Source: Streptomyces sp. DG2A-72 (GTDB lineage Bacteria > Actinomycetota > Actinomycetes > Streptomycetales > Streptomycetaceae). From it: a DNA stretch of 64,000 nt. The stretch lies in contig NZ_JASTLC010000001.1 of NCBI RefSeq assembly GCF_030499575.1, positions 2,752,001 to 2,816,000 on the forward strand. Direction: 5' to 3'. A model generated the notes under the pieces. It saw nothing but the letters and a program-made list of their open reading frames with translations, had not been told where the DNA came from and ran no database searches. The first letter of the stretch is position 1. Every line of letters begins with the position of its first letter. Positions 52,369-61,134 of this stretch are shown piece after piece. The translations under genes and the position numbers were made by a program.

Positions 52369-53523
52369 ATGCGCCCCGCCAGACTCTCCGTCATCACCGC
52401 CGCCACCACCGTGGCGGCGCTGACCGCTCTCACCGGCTGTACCGAGAAGGGCGGTTCGGGCAGCGGTGACAACGTGATCAACGTGACCGCGACGGACGAC
52501 AAGTGCGAGGTGTCGAAGCACGAGGTCCCGGCCGGGCATGTCGAGCTCGCCATCGAGAACAAGGGCTCCAGGGTCAACGAGGTCTACATCCTCTTCCCGG
52601 ACGACCGGGTGGTGACCGAGCGCGAGAACATCGGCCCCGGCACCAAGCAGCGCGTCACCGCCGAAGTGAAGGCGGGCGACTACCAGATCGCCTGCAAGCC
52701 CGGCATGAAGGGCGACGGCATCCGCCAGGACATCAAGGTCACCGGCGGGACGGCGGCCAAGCGCGACCCGCGTCTCGACAAGGCCGTAGCCGCCTACCGC
52801 GAGTACGTCCAGACCCAGGCCGACGAGACGGTGCCGCTCGCCGAGACGTTCGCCAAGGCGGTCAAGGACGGCGACATGGAGGCCGCGATGAAGGCCTACG
52901 CGCCCTCCCGTATCGGCTGGGAGCGCACCGAGCCGGTCGCCGAGTCCTTCGGCGACATCGACCCCAAGGTCGACCTGCGTGAGGACGGTCTGGAGGAGGG
53001 CCAGGACCTGGAGAAGGACTGGACCGGCTGGCACCGCATCGAGCGCTCGCTCTGGAAGGACAAGAAGCTCACCGCCCGCGACTCCGAACTCGCCGACCAG
53101 CTCATCACCGACCTGAAGGACTGGCAGAAGCGGGTCGGCAAGGCCGAGATCACCCCGACCTCCATGGCCAACGGCGCCAAGGAACTCCTCGACGAGGTCG
53201 CCACCGGCAAGGTCACCGGCGAGGAGGAGCGCTACTCCCACACCGACCTGGTCGACTTCAAGGCAAACGTCGAGGGCGCGGAGAAGTCGTACGAGCTGCT
53301 GAAGTCCGTCGCCCAGGAGAACGACCCGGCGCTGGTGACCGAACTCGACAAGCAGTTCGCCGCGTTGAACGGGCTGCTCGACAAGTACCGGACGGACAAG
53401 ACGTCGTACGACTTCACCTCGTACGACAAGGTCGGCGAGGCCGGCCGCAAGGAGTTGTCGGACGCCGTGAACGCGCTCGCCGAGCCCCTCTCCAAGCTGG
53501 CCGCCGCAGTTGTCGTGAAGTAG
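52369..53523 (+). CDS. efeO: EfeO iron-uptake lipoprotein (cupredoxin plus M75 domain)
   Basis: Extracytoplasmic component of the ferrous-iron uptake system. 384 aa. A lipoprotein signal ends at a Cys in ALTGCTEK (residue 24). Residues 35-125 form a cupredoxin-like domain with Cys in DDKCEVSKHEV and IACKPGMKG. The C-terminal M75 (imelysin-like) domain has the conserved GWHRIERSLW near residue 221. The gene is first of an operon with efeB and efeU, 12 bp ahead of efeB, under an iron box. Confidence 0.93.
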   Translation: MRPARLSVITAATTVAALTALTGCTEKGGSGSGDNVINVTATDDKCEVSKHEVPAGHVELAIENKGSRVNEVYILFPDDRVVTERENIGPGTKQRVTAEVKAGDYQIACKPGMKGDGIRQDIKVTGGTAAKRDPRLDKAVAAYREYVQTQADETVPLAETFAKAVKDGDMEAAMKAYAPSRIGWERTEPVAESFGDIDPKVDLREDGLEEGQDLEKDWTGWHRIERSLWKDKKLTARDSELADQLITDLKDWQKRVGKAEITPTSMANGAKELLDEVATGKVTGEEERYSHTDLVDFKANVEGAEKSYELLKSVAQENDPALVTELDKQFAALNGLLDKYRTDKTSYDFTSYDKVGEAGRKELSDAVNALAEPLSKLAAAVVVK

Positions 53524-53535
53524 GGGGGCACCCTC

Positions 53536-54780
53536 ATGACCGAGACCTCGGGATCCCCGTCCCGGCGTGCGCTGATCGGCTGGGGCGGTGCCGGGCTCGC
53601 GCTCGGTGCCGCCGCGGCCGGGAGTGCGGTGGCGATGGCCCGCACCGGCGACGATGTCGACCCGGCCGGCGCCGAGTCGGGCGCGGCGGTCGCCTTTCAC
53701 GGCACGCACCAGGCGGGCATCGCCACGCCGGTGCAGGACCGGCTGTACTTCGCCGCGTTCGACGTGAAGACCGACGACCGCGCGCAGTTCATCCAGATGC
53801 TGAAGGACTGGACGGTCGCCGCGCGCCGGATGGCGGCCGGGCAGACGGTCGGTGAGGGCGCGTACGGCGGTCTGGCCGAGGCGCCGCCGGACGACACCGG
53901 CGAGGCGCTGGGCCTCAAGCCCTCGCGGCTGACGCTGACGATCGGCTTCGGGCCTTCCCTGTTTGAGAAGTTCGGGCTGGCGGACGCCCGTCCGGAGGCA
54001 CTCGTCGATCTGCCGAAGTTCTCCGGTGACAACCTCGACAAGAACCGCAGCGGCGGCGATCTGTGCATCCAGGCCTGCGCGGACGATCCACAGGTCGCCG
54101 TGCACGCCATCCGGAACCTGGCCCGCATCGGCTTCGGCAAGGTCGTCATCCGCTGGTCGCAGCTCGGCTTCGGGAAGACGTCGTCGACGACGCCCGAGGA
54201 GCAGACCCCGCGCAACCTCATGGGCTTCAAGGACGGCACCCGCAACATCGCGGGGACGGAGACGGACCGGCTGAAGAAGTTCGTGTGGGTCTCCGACACG
54301 GACGGTCCCGGGTGGATGGTCGGCGGGTCCTATCTCGTCGCCCGGCGCATCCGCATGCACATCGAGACCTGGGACCGGACCTCGCTGCAGGAGCAGGAGG
54401 ACATCATCGGCCGTGACAAGGGCGAGGGTGCCCCGGTCGGCAAGGCGAAGGAGCGCGACGAGCCGTTCCTGAAGGCGATGCTGCCAGGCGCGCATGTCCG
54501 GCTCGCGCACCCCGACACCAACGACGGGGCGACGATCCTGCGCCGCGGCTACTCCTTCACCGACGGCACGGACGGACTCGGCCGTCTGGACGCGGGCCTG
54601 TTCTTCCTCGCCTACCAGCGGGACGTCCGCAAGGGCTTCATCCCCATCCAGCGCAGCCTGGCGCCGGACACGCTCAACGAATACATCCAGCATGTGGGTT
54701 CGGCGGTCTTCGCGATCCCGCCCGGCGTCCGCGACAAGGACGACTGGTGGGGCCGGGCGCTGTTCTCCGAGGAGGCGTAG
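53536..54780 (+). CDS. efeB: EfeB deferrochelatase/Dyp-type peroxidase
   Basis: Heme-containing peroxidase exported by the Tat route. 414 aa; the N-terminus has SRRALIGWGG, a twin-arginine-like motif, before a hydrophobic segment at about residues 14-34. The DyP signature MGFKDGTRNI lies near residue 229, and the proximal heme His is in RRIRMHIETWDR near residue 274. It probably oxidises Fe(II) or releases iron from heme on the outer face of the membrane and passes it to EfeU. Confidence 0.94.
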   Translation: MTETSGSPSRRALIGWGGAGLALGAAAAGSAVAMARTGDDVDPAGAESGAAVAFHGTHQAGIATPVQDRLYFAAFDVKTDDRAQFIQMLKDWTVAARRMAAGQTVGEGAYGGLAEAPPDDTGEALGLKPSRLTLTIGFGPSLFEKFGLADARPEALVDLPKFSGDNLDKNRSGGDLCIQACADDPQVAVHAIRNLARIGFGKVVIRWSQLGFGKTSSTTPEEQTPRNLMGFKDGTRNIAGTETDRLKKFVWVSDTDGPGWMVGGSYLVARRIRMHIETWDRTSLQEQEDIIGRDKGEGAPVGKAKERDEPFLKAMLPGAHVRLAHPDTNDGATILRRGYSFTDGTDGLGRLDAGLFFLAYQRDVRKGFIPIQRSLAPDTLNEYIQHVGSAVFAIPPGVRDKDDWWGRALFSEEA

Positions 54781-54783
54781 CCC

Positions 54784-55668
54784 GTGTTCTCCAACTACCT
54801 GATCGGACTGCGCGAGGGCCTGGAGGCCAGTCTCGTGGTCTGCATCCTCATCGCCTACCTGGTGAAGACCGACCGCAGGGACGCGCTGAAGCCGATCTGG
54901 ACCGGCATCGGTGTCGCGGTGGCGCTCGCGCTGGGCTTCGGCTGCGCGCTCGAATTCGGCTCCCAGGAGCTGACGTTCGAGGCGCAGGAGGCGCTCGGCG
55001 GCTCGCTGTCGATCCTCGCGGTGTGCCTGGTGACGTGGATGGTGTTCTGGATGCGGCGCACCGCCCGGCATCTGAAGGCCGACCTGCACGGCAAGCTCGA
55101 CGCGGCCCTCCAGATGGGCACGGGCGCGCTGGTCGCTACCGCCTTCCTGGCGGTGGGCCGTGAGGGCCTGGAGACGGCCCTTTTCGTGTGGGCGTCGGTG
55201 CGCGCGGCCGGCGACGGGACGCCGCGCCCGCTGGTCGGCGTGGCCCTGGGCATCGCCACCGCGATCGTGCTCGGCTGGCTGTTCTACCGGGGCGCGCTGC
55301 GGATCAACCTCGCCAAGTTCTTCACCTGGACCGGCGCCATGCTGGTCGTCGTGGCGGCGGGCGTCCTGGCGTACGGCTTCCACGACCTCCAGGAGGCGGA
55401 CTGGCTGCCCGGCCTGAACAGCAAGGCCTTCGACATCAGCGGCACGATCCCGCCGGACAGCTGGTACGGCACTCTCCTGAAGGGCATCTTCAACTTCCAG
55501 CCGGACCCCACCGTCCTCCAGGTCACGGTGTGGCTGCTGTACTTGATCCCGACGCTCGCGTTGTTCTTCGCCCCGGTAGGGTTCGCCTCCGGGAAGGGGA
55601 AGGTAGCCGATGAGCAGGGATCGCGGCCTTCGAAGGCAGCTCAGCCTTCGCAGTCTTCGCAGGATTGA
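54784..55668 (+). CDS. efeU: EfeU/FTR1-family iron permease
   Basis: 294 aa with seven predicted membrane segments. Both REGLE iron-binding motifs are present, near residues 9-13 (LREGLEASLVV) and about 126-130 (GREGLETALFVW). It imports iron oxidised by EfeB and bound by EfeO. It starts at a GTG 4 bp after efeB stops. Its 3' end overlaps the following lipoprotein gene by 59 bp. Confidence 0.94.
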   Translation: MFSNYLIGLREGLEASLVVCILIAYLVKTDRRDALKPIWTGIGVAVALALGFGCALEFGSQELTFEAQEALGGSLSILAVCLVTWMVFWMRRTARHLKADLHGKLDAALQMGTGALVATAFLAVGREGLETALFVWASVRAAGDGTPRPLVGVALGIATAIVLGWLFYRGALRINLAKFFTWTGAMLVVVAAGVLAYGFHDLQEADWLPGLNSKAFDISGTIPPDSWYGTLLKGIFNFQPDPTVLQVTVWLLYLIPTLALFFAPVGFASGKGKVADEQGSRPSKAAQPSQSSQD

Positions 55669-56623
55669 CCGGAGCGCACTGGTAGCAGCCTCCGTGACCG
55701 CTTTGTCGCTGACCGCGAGCGGGTGCGTGGTGGTGCACGGGGAGCGCGAGGTGCTCCCCGCCGCCACCCGGGCCGAAGCCGCCAAGGCGCTCCAGCAGTT
55801 CACGAGCGCGTACAACGCGGCCGACAAGGCGTACGACAGCTCCCTGGACGCCGACCATGTGACCGGCGCCCTCAGTGACATCGACGCGGCGCGGCTGAAG
55901 GCCGGGCAGGCGCGCAGCCCCGAGGGCAATCCGAACCACGCACCGCTGAAGCTGTCGGACGTGAAGTACACGATCGTCAAGAAGGCGGGCTGGCCGCGCT
56001 GGTTCATCGCGGATGCGGCGGGAAACAAGGGCGGCAGCGCGCGCTGGCTGCTCGTGTTCACCCGCGGCGGGCTTCAGGAGCCGTGGGAGGTGGCGTATCT
56101 GACGCTGGTCGCGCCCGGCAACGTACCGGAGTTCCAGAAGGACAAGGACGGCCTCGCCGAGACCGTGCCCCTGAACTCCACGGAACTGGCCGCCGCGCCC
56201 GGCGAGTTGAGCCAGGAGTACGCCACCTACCTCAAGGACGGCGGGGAGTCGGCCTTCGCTTCGGGTGCGCACACCAGCGGGTGGCGTACCGAGCGGCAGC
56301 AGGAGGCCAAGAAGCCGGGTCTGGTCACCCAGTACATCGACGAGCCGCTGACGGACGGCGACTACGCCCCGCTGGCGGTGCGCACGAAGGACGGCGGGGC
56401 GCTGGTGTTCTTCACCACCCGCCACTTCGAGAAGGAGACGGCGGCGGCGGGTACGTCGGTGCCGACGCCGAACGATGACGTGCTGGCGCTGACGACCGGG
56501 GAGATCAAGCAGTCGCTGACGATGGAGTTCGTCTCCAACGAGGTGGCGCTGGACCCGAAGGGGCCCGGCAAGGTGTCGATCCTCGGGCGGATTCAGGGCC
56601 TCACGTCGGCGAAGGGCGAGTAG
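55610..56623 (+). CDS. Hypothetical lipoprotein at the end of the efe operon
   Basis: 337 aa. A long basic N-terminus is followed by a hydrophobic stretch and the lipobox LTASGC, so it should be anchored outside the membrane. The mature part begins with ATRAEAAKALQQFTSAYNAA and contains mixed alpha/beta sequence, including VKKAGWPRWFIADAAG and RWLLVFTRGG. No catalytic motif is recognised. The 59-bp overlap with efeU suggests coupling, but a role in iron uptake is only suggested by position. Confidence 0.72.
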   Translation: MSRDRGLRRQLSLRSLRRIDRSALVAASVTALSLTASGCVVVHGEREVLPAATRAEAAKALQQFTSAYNAADKAYDSSLDADHVTGALSDIDAARLKAGQARSPEGNPNHAPLKLSDVKYTIVKKAGWPRWFIADAAGNKGGSARWLLVFTRGGLQEPWEVAYLTLVAPGNVPEFQKDKDGLAETVPLNSTELAAAPGELSQEYATYLKDGGESAFASGAHTSGWRTERQQEAKKPGLVTQYIDEPLTDGDYAPLAVRTKDGGALVFFTTRHFEKETAAAGTSVPTPNDDVLALTTGEIKQSLTMEFVSNEVALDPKGPGKVSILGRIQGLTSAKGE

Positions 56624-56632
56624 CCACTCCGG

Positions 56633-57373
56633 TCAGTGACGCAGGGGCCAGGCGGCCCCGGTCACATGGCCGGAGTCCTCACCGACGTAGCGGGCGCAGG
56701 CGTCGGTGAGGACTTCCAGCAGACTCAGCGGGTCGGGGAGCGGATGCTCCGGGCCGCGCAGCCAGTGCACGGTGTGGCCGTGGTCGCCGGGGAGCCGGGC
56801 GGGCGGCACCAGGACGTACGAGCCGCGGCAGTGCCAGCGCAGGCCGGGGTGCTCGTCCATCGTCTCGGGGTGGCAGTCCAGCTCGCAGGGCCACCACTCG
56901 TCCTCGTCCTCGGGGGTGCCGCGGGTGAGGGTGAAGAACAGCAGGCGTCCGTCGTCGCTCTCGGCGACCGGGCCGACCTCGATGCCGGAGGCCAGGAGCC
57001 GCTCCATGGCCTCCTGGCCCGCCTCCCGGGGGACGTCCAGGACGTCGTGGACCATGCCGGTCGCGGTGATGAAGTTGGCCTGCGGCTGGTGCCTGGCCCA
57101 GCGCTCGATCTGTGCGCGGTCGGTGGTGGACTGCGTCTGCCAGGCGAAGGAGACCGGGTGCCGGGCCGGGGTGGGACAGCCGACGCGGTCGCAGGAACAG
57201 CCGTAGCCGGCGGCCGGGTACGCGGCGGGAGCGAGCGGCAGGCCCGCCTCGGCGGCGGCGAGCAGCAGGGCCTCACGGCCGTCGTCGCCGACGGCCTCCT
57301 TCGGGCGGCGTCCCCGCAGCCACTGGGAGAGTTTGCCCTGCCGGCCGGAACGACCGCCGAACTCCGCGCTCAT
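56633..57373 (-). CDS. Bifunctional DNA primase/polymerase (Prim-Pol) N-terminal domain protein
   Basis: 246 aa. It contains a Prim-Pol-like pattern, with GYGCSCDRVGCPTPARHPVS then WQTQSTTDRAQIERWARHQP and FITATGMVHDVLDVPREAG, where the Asp pair VLDVP sits at the expected metal site. The C-terminus has GSYVLVPPARLPGDHGHTV and a His/Trp-rich end. No helicase domain is attached, as is usual for stand-alone Streptomyces members. Its role in replication or repair is unproven. Confidence 0.8.
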   Translation of the reverse strand: MSAEFGGRSGRQGKLSQWLRGRRPKEAVGDDGREALLLAAAEAGLPLAPAAYPAAGYGCSCDRVGCPTPARHPVSFAWQTQSTTDRAQIERWARHQPQANFITATGMVHDVLDVPREAGQEAMERLLASGIEVGPVAESDDGRLLFFTLTRGTPEDEDEWWPCELDCHPETMDEHPGLRWHCRGSYVLVPPARLPGDHGHTVHWLRGPEHPLPDPLSLLEVLTDACARYVGEDSGHVTGAAWPLRH

Positions 57374-57521
57374 CTATCCCCTCGCCTCGCTGTGGTAGCG
57401 GACAGCATGCCCTATGGTCCCACCATCCTGCGCTCCGGGGGGCCGGAGCTGACATCCGGGGTAGGTGGGACGAGGCGGGTGCGGCTCCTGAATCGGGGGG
57501 CATCGACGGCTTTGGGGGGAT

Positions 57522-58139
57522 TTATCGGGGCGCGATGCCGTGCAGGGCGTAGTCGACGAGGGTGTCCGTGTACTCGTACGAGATCGGGCCCGTGTACTGG
57601 AGCCAGCGCTGGGCGAGGGGGGAGACCCAGAGTTCGAGGGCGATGCGCGGGTCGACGTCCGGGCGCACCTGCCCGGCGTCCTGCGCGGCCCGCACCCGGT
57701 CGACGTACAGCTGGAGCGACGGTTCGAGGAGCTTGGCCATGAAGATCCGGCCGAGCTTCTCGTCGACCACGCCTTCGGCGGCCAGGGCGCGGGACGGCGC
57801 CTCGTACCGGGGGTCCTTGAGCTGGTCGACGGTGAGCCGCAGCACGGTCTTGAGGTCGGCGGCGAGGTCGCCGGTGTCCGGAATGACGTACGGCTCCTCC
57901 GCGCCCGCCTCCCGCGACGCCTGCTCGCTCAGATCGAGGAATGCCTCCAGCAGGACGTCCGCCTTCGACGACCACCACCGGTAGATCGTCTGCTTGCCGA
58001 CGCCGGCGCGGGCGGCGATGCCCTCGATGGTGGTCTTGGGGTAGCCGACCTCCGCGACCAGTTCGAGCGCGGCGTCGTAGATGGCGCGACGGGACTTCTC
58101 GCTGCGACGGGTGGAGTCGGGGGCGGGGTTCTTGGCCAT
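57522..58139 (-). CDS. TetR-family regulator
   Basis: 205 aa. The HTH reads TIEGIAARAGVGKQTIYRWW at about residues 36-55; a basic arm (RRSEKSRRAIYDAAL) precedes it. The ligand domain has SPLAQRWLQYTGPISYEYTD at its end. It is divergent from the DUF6243 gene; palindromic sites lie between the two start codons and are probably its operators. Confidence 0.88.
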   Translation of the reverse strand: MAKNPAPDSTRRSEKSRRAIYDAALELVAEVGYPKTTIEGIAARAGVGKQTIYRWWSSKADVLLEAFLDLSEQASREAGAEEPYVIPDTGDLAADLKTVLRLTVDQLKDPRYEAPSRALAAEGVVDEKLGRIFMAKLLEPSLQLYVDRVRAAQDAGQVRPDVDPRIALELWVSPLAQRWLQYTGPISYEYTDTLVDYALHGIAPR

Positions 58140-58158
58140 GGGGCGAATTTATCAGGTT

Positions 58159-58219
58159 GACAAGACGATGCGTCTCGCCGGACAGTGGGGAGTGCCATAG
58201 GCGAGACGATACGTATCGT
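58159..58219. promoter_or_regulatory. Probable TetR operators between 57522-58139 and the DUF6243 gene
   Basis: ACGATACGTATCGT at 58206-58219 is a perfect 14-bp palindrome. A related GACGATGCGTCTCG lies at about 58163. Both follow an AGACGATnCGTnTCG pattern and fall in the divergent promoter region. Confidence 0.6.
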
Positions 58220-58249
58220 GCAATACATCCGTCAGGAAAGGAGCCCGCC

Positions 58250-58444
58250 ATGACGCGAGGCGGAGCCGGAAACATGCTCGGAGTCGGCGGCACCCGCAGG
58301 AAGCTCGGCCGCGACGCGCTGCGCGGCGGCGCACGAGGCAGCCGGGTCACAGGGTCCGTCGACCCCCAGGCCCAGAAGCGGGAACTGCTGCGCAAGCTCC
58401 AGGAGAAACATGAGGAGGGACGCACCGCAGACGAGTCATCGTGA
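58250..58444 (+). CDS. DUF6243-family small protein
   Basis: 64 aa, basic and glycine-rich. It starts TRGGAGNMLGVGGTRRKLGR and ends with a charged helix (QAQKRELLRKLQEKHEE). GGAAAGGAG precedes the ATG. It has no membrane segment or catalytic motif. It is divergent from the TetR regulator, and the palindrome at 58206 sits 31 bp before its start, so it is likely under TetR control. Confidence 0.75.
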   Translation: MTRGGAGNMLGVGGTRRKLGRDALRGGARGSRVTGSVDPQAQKRELLRKLQEKHEEGRTADESS

Positions 58445-58549
58445 ACGGACCTCCCCCGCCCGGGGGAGAACGTCCCCCCGCACGCGGGATCTCCCCCCGG
58501 TGTCGGCCCGCTGTACTGAAGCGGTCACCGACACCGGGGAGGAATCACG

Positions 58550-59884
58550 ATGCGCACGTGGACGAGACGCCGTCTGCTCACCTCGACGGCCTCGACAGCA
58601 GGCCTGGTCGTCGCCACCACCGTTCCCGCGGGGGCGGCAACGGGCCGCGTCCGCGCCGGGAACGGCGACGTGCTGGACGCCTTACGGGCCCTGCCCGGAG
58701 TGCGGGTGATCGAGGAACGGCCGGGCGCCGAGCCCGGGTACCGCTTCTTCGTCCTCGGCCTGCGCCAGCCCGTCGACCACGCCGACCCCGCGGCCGGCAC
58801 CTTCGAGCAGCGCCTCACCCTGCTGCACACCTCGGCCGACCGGCCGACGGTCCTGTTCACGACCGGCTACGAGGCGATCCTCACGCCATACCGGTCCGAG
58901 CCGACCGTCCTGCTCGACGCCAACCAACTCCAGGTCGAGCACCGCTACTTCGGCACGTCCCGCCCGCCGGCCCTCGACTACACCCACCTGACGATCCGCC
59001 AGGCCGCCGACGACCACCACCGCGTCGTCCGCCTCTTCCGCAGGCTGTACGGCGGCGCGTGGATCTCGACCGGCGGCAGCAAGGGTGGCATCGCCAGCGT
59101 CTACCACCGCCGCTTCCATCCGTACGACGTGGACGGCACCGTCGCCTACTCCGCGCCGAACAACCTGGACGACCGGGACGACTCCGCCTACCTCCGCTTC
59201 CTGGAGACCATCGGCACCGCCGAGACGCGCGACGCGCTGAAGGCGGCCCAGCGGGAGATCCTGCTGCGCCGTTCCGACATGGTCGCCCGTTACGAGGCAT
59301 GGGCGGCCTCCGCCGGCACCGGCTTCCGCATCGTCGGCAGCGCGGACAAGGCGCTCGAGATCGCCGTCCTGCGCGTGCTGTTCATGTTCTGGCAGAACGG
59401 CACGGGGGACGGCAGCACCATCCCCGGCCCGGCTGCCACGACCGACGAGCTGTACGCGTGGCTGGAGCGCACCGCCGCGCTGCCCGTGTATGCCGACGAG
59501 ATCGCGACGCACTACATCCCCTACTGGTACCAACTCGGCACGCAGATGGGGTACTTGAGCGTCCCCACCGGCCACCTGGCCGGGTTGCTGCGCTACCCGC
59601 GGGCCATCGAGCCCCGCAGTTTCGTGCCACGTGACATCCCACTGCGCTTCGACTCCGACGCCATGCCGGACATCGACCGCTGGGTCCGCCGGCGCGGCAG
59701 CCGGCTGCTGTTCGTCAACGGCGCGATGGATCCGGCGGTCGCCGAGCCCTTCCGTCCCGGGGCGCACGACTCACGCGTCCTGTGGGCGCCGGACACGAAC
59801 CACCACGTCAGGCTCGAGGACCTGTCCCCCGCCGATCACGCGGAGGCCGTCGCCACCCTGCGCCGCTGGGCAGGCGTGTCCTAG
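58550..59884 (+). CDS. Secreted S28-like serine peptidase (tripeptidyl aminopeptidase-type)
   Basis: 444 aa. The first 30 residues are an export signal with RTWTRRRLLTSTAST, twin-arginine-like, ending in AGAA. The alpha/beta-hydrolase nucleophile lies in WISTGGSKGGIASVYHRRF near residue 176. The acid and His follow in LLFVNGAMDPAVAEPF and APDTNHHVRLEDL. Family members remove N-terminal or penultimate residues from peptides outside the cell. The stop overlaps the convergent Rsm22 gene by 3 bp. Confidence 0.85.
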   Translation: MRTWTRRRLLTSTASTAGLVVATTVPAGAATGRVRAGNGDVLDALRALPGVRVIEERPGAEPGYRFFVLGLRQPVDHADPAAGTFEQRLTLLHTSADRPTVLFTTGYEAILTPYRSEPTVLLDANQLQVEHRYFGTSRPPALDYTHLTIRQAADDHHRVVRLFRRLYGGAWISTGGSKGGIASVYHRRFHPYDVDGTVAYSAPNNLDDRDDSAYLRFLETIGTAETRDALKAAQREILLRRSDMVARYEAWAASAGTGFRIVGSADKALEIAVLRVLFMFWQNGTGDGSTIPGPAATTDELYAWLERTAALPVYADEIATHYIPYWYQLGTQMGYLSVPTGHLAGLLRYPRAIEPRSFVPRDIPLRFDSDAMPDIDRWVRRRGSRLLFVNGAMDPAVAEPFRPGAHDSRVLWAPDTNHHVRLEDLSPADHAEAVATLRRWAGVS

Positions 59885-60879
59885 TCCTCCGCCTCGGGCG
59901 GCCACGCGTCGCCCCAGTCCGCATCCCGTGCCGCCTTGTAGAGATCGCCGTGGCGTTTGGTGACCGTGGTCCGGTGGAGGGCGGGTTCGGGGTCGGTCTC
60001 GCAGAGATCGAGGAGGACCTGGCCCTTGCGGATCTGTGGTTTGCGTACGACGCGGGAGGGGGCCGGGGTGACCGGGAGGCGGGTGGCGGCGACGTAGGCG
60101 AACTTCTCGTCCTCGTAGGCGAGGGAGCCGCCCTTGACCTGGCGGTGCAGGGAGGAACGGCTGACCCGGGCCGAGAAGTGGCACCAGTCCGTGCCGGGGA
60201 CGATGGGGCAGGCCGCGCTGTGCGGGCAGGGGGCGGCGATGTGGAATCCGGCGGTGATGAGGCGGTCGCGGGCCTCGATGATGCGGGTGTAGCCGTCGGG
60301 GGTGCCGGGTTCGACGATCACTACGGCCTGGGCTGCGGTGGCGGCGGCGTCGATGAGGGCGGCTCGGTCGGGGGCGGTGAGTTCGTTGAGGACGTAGGAG
60401 ACGGTGACGAGATCAGTGCTCTCGATTGTGAGCGCCGCTCCGATGCGAGAGCGCTGCCAACGGGTCTCCCGTAGCGCCGGGTTGGCGGCGGCGATCTCCC
60501 GACCGAGGGCGAGCGCGGGCTCGGCCCAGTCCAGCACGGTGACGCTGCGCTCGCCGGGCCAGGTCGCGGTGACGGCCCAGCTCGCGGCGCCCGTCCCGCC
60601 GCCGACGTCGATGTGGCTGCCGGGTGTCCACTCCGGCACGGCCCGCGCGAACGCCTCCAGCGCGGAGTGGGTCGCCTCGAAGGTCGCCGGCATCCGGTAG
60701 GCCGCGTAGGCCGCCACGTCGGCTCGGTCGCGGAGGATCGGGGTGTCGGTCGGGGTCGCGCCACGGTAGTTGGCGATCAGCCGGTCGACGGCCTGCGCGG
60801 CCTGGCGGGGCGGCAGGCCGTCGAGGAGGGCGGCGAGGGTATCGCGCAGTGTCTCGGCCGGGCGTACGGGGACGTTCAC
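59881..60879 (-). CDS. Rsm22-family small-ribosomal-subunit methyltransferase-like protein
   Basis: 332 aa. An S-adenosylmethionine-binding fold is visible: HIDVGGGTGAASWAVTATWP, with SVTVLDWAEPALALG following. The C-terminal half carries the Rsm22 cysteines in CPHSAACPIVPGTDWCHFS, an Fe-S-type cluster. The family is linked to mitochondrial or bacterial ribosome assembly; methyl-transfer activity in bacteria has not been firmly shown. The start is a GTG at 60879. Confidence 0.85.
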   Translation of the reverse strand: MNVPVRPAETLRDTLAALLDGLPPRQAAQAVDRLIANYRGATPTDTPILRDRADVAAYAAYRMPATFEATHSALEAFARAVPEWTPGSHIDVGGGTGAASWAVTATWPGERSVTVLDWAEPALALGREIAAANPALRETRWQRSRIGAALTIESTDLVTVSYVLNELTAPDRAALIDAAATAAQAVVIVEPGTPDGYTRIIEARDRLITAGFHIAAPCPHSAACPIVPGTDWCHFSARVSRSSLHRQVKGGSLAYEDEKFAYVAATRLPVTPAPSRVVRKPQIRKGQVLLDLCETDPEPALHRTTVTKRHGDLYKAARDADWGDAWPPEAED

Positions 60880-60906
60880 CCAGCGATTCTACGAGCGCGC
60901 GCCGGT

Positions 60907-61114
60907 CGCCCCCGCCGCCCCTACCCGTCCCATCCCTGGGGGCTGCGCCCCCAGACCCCGCTTCGGCCTGAACGGCCTCGTCCTCAAACGCCGGACGGGC
61001 TGAAAAACCAGCCCCTCCGGCGTTTGAGGAGCGGGGGTCCGGGGGCTGGCCCCCGAAACGGGGTCGAAGGGGCGGAGCCCCTTCAGGATGGGACGGGTAG
61101 GGGCGGCGGGGGCG
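60907..61114. repeat. Nested palindrome with 29-bp perfect outer arms
   Basis: Outer arms at 60907-60935 and 61086-61114 are exact reverse complements. Inside are three further hairpins: GGGGGCTGCGCCCCC near 60938, the CAAACGCCGG..CCGGCGTTTG pair at about 60985-61031, and a GGGGC-rich one near 61070. It separates two same-strand genes and starts 20 bp beyond the serine-hydrolase stop, so it probably terminates that gene. The inner CGCCGGACGGGCTG hairpin is common in Streptomyces intergenic regions. Confidence 0.85.
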
Positions 61115-61134
61115 AGAGACACCCTGCGGTGCCG

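Noticed and set aside
52336..56061. 1241-codon open frame opposite the efe operon
   Set aside because: It lies antisense to efeO, efeB and efeU, which have clear motifs and ribosome sites. The translated sequence is low-complexity and matches no family.
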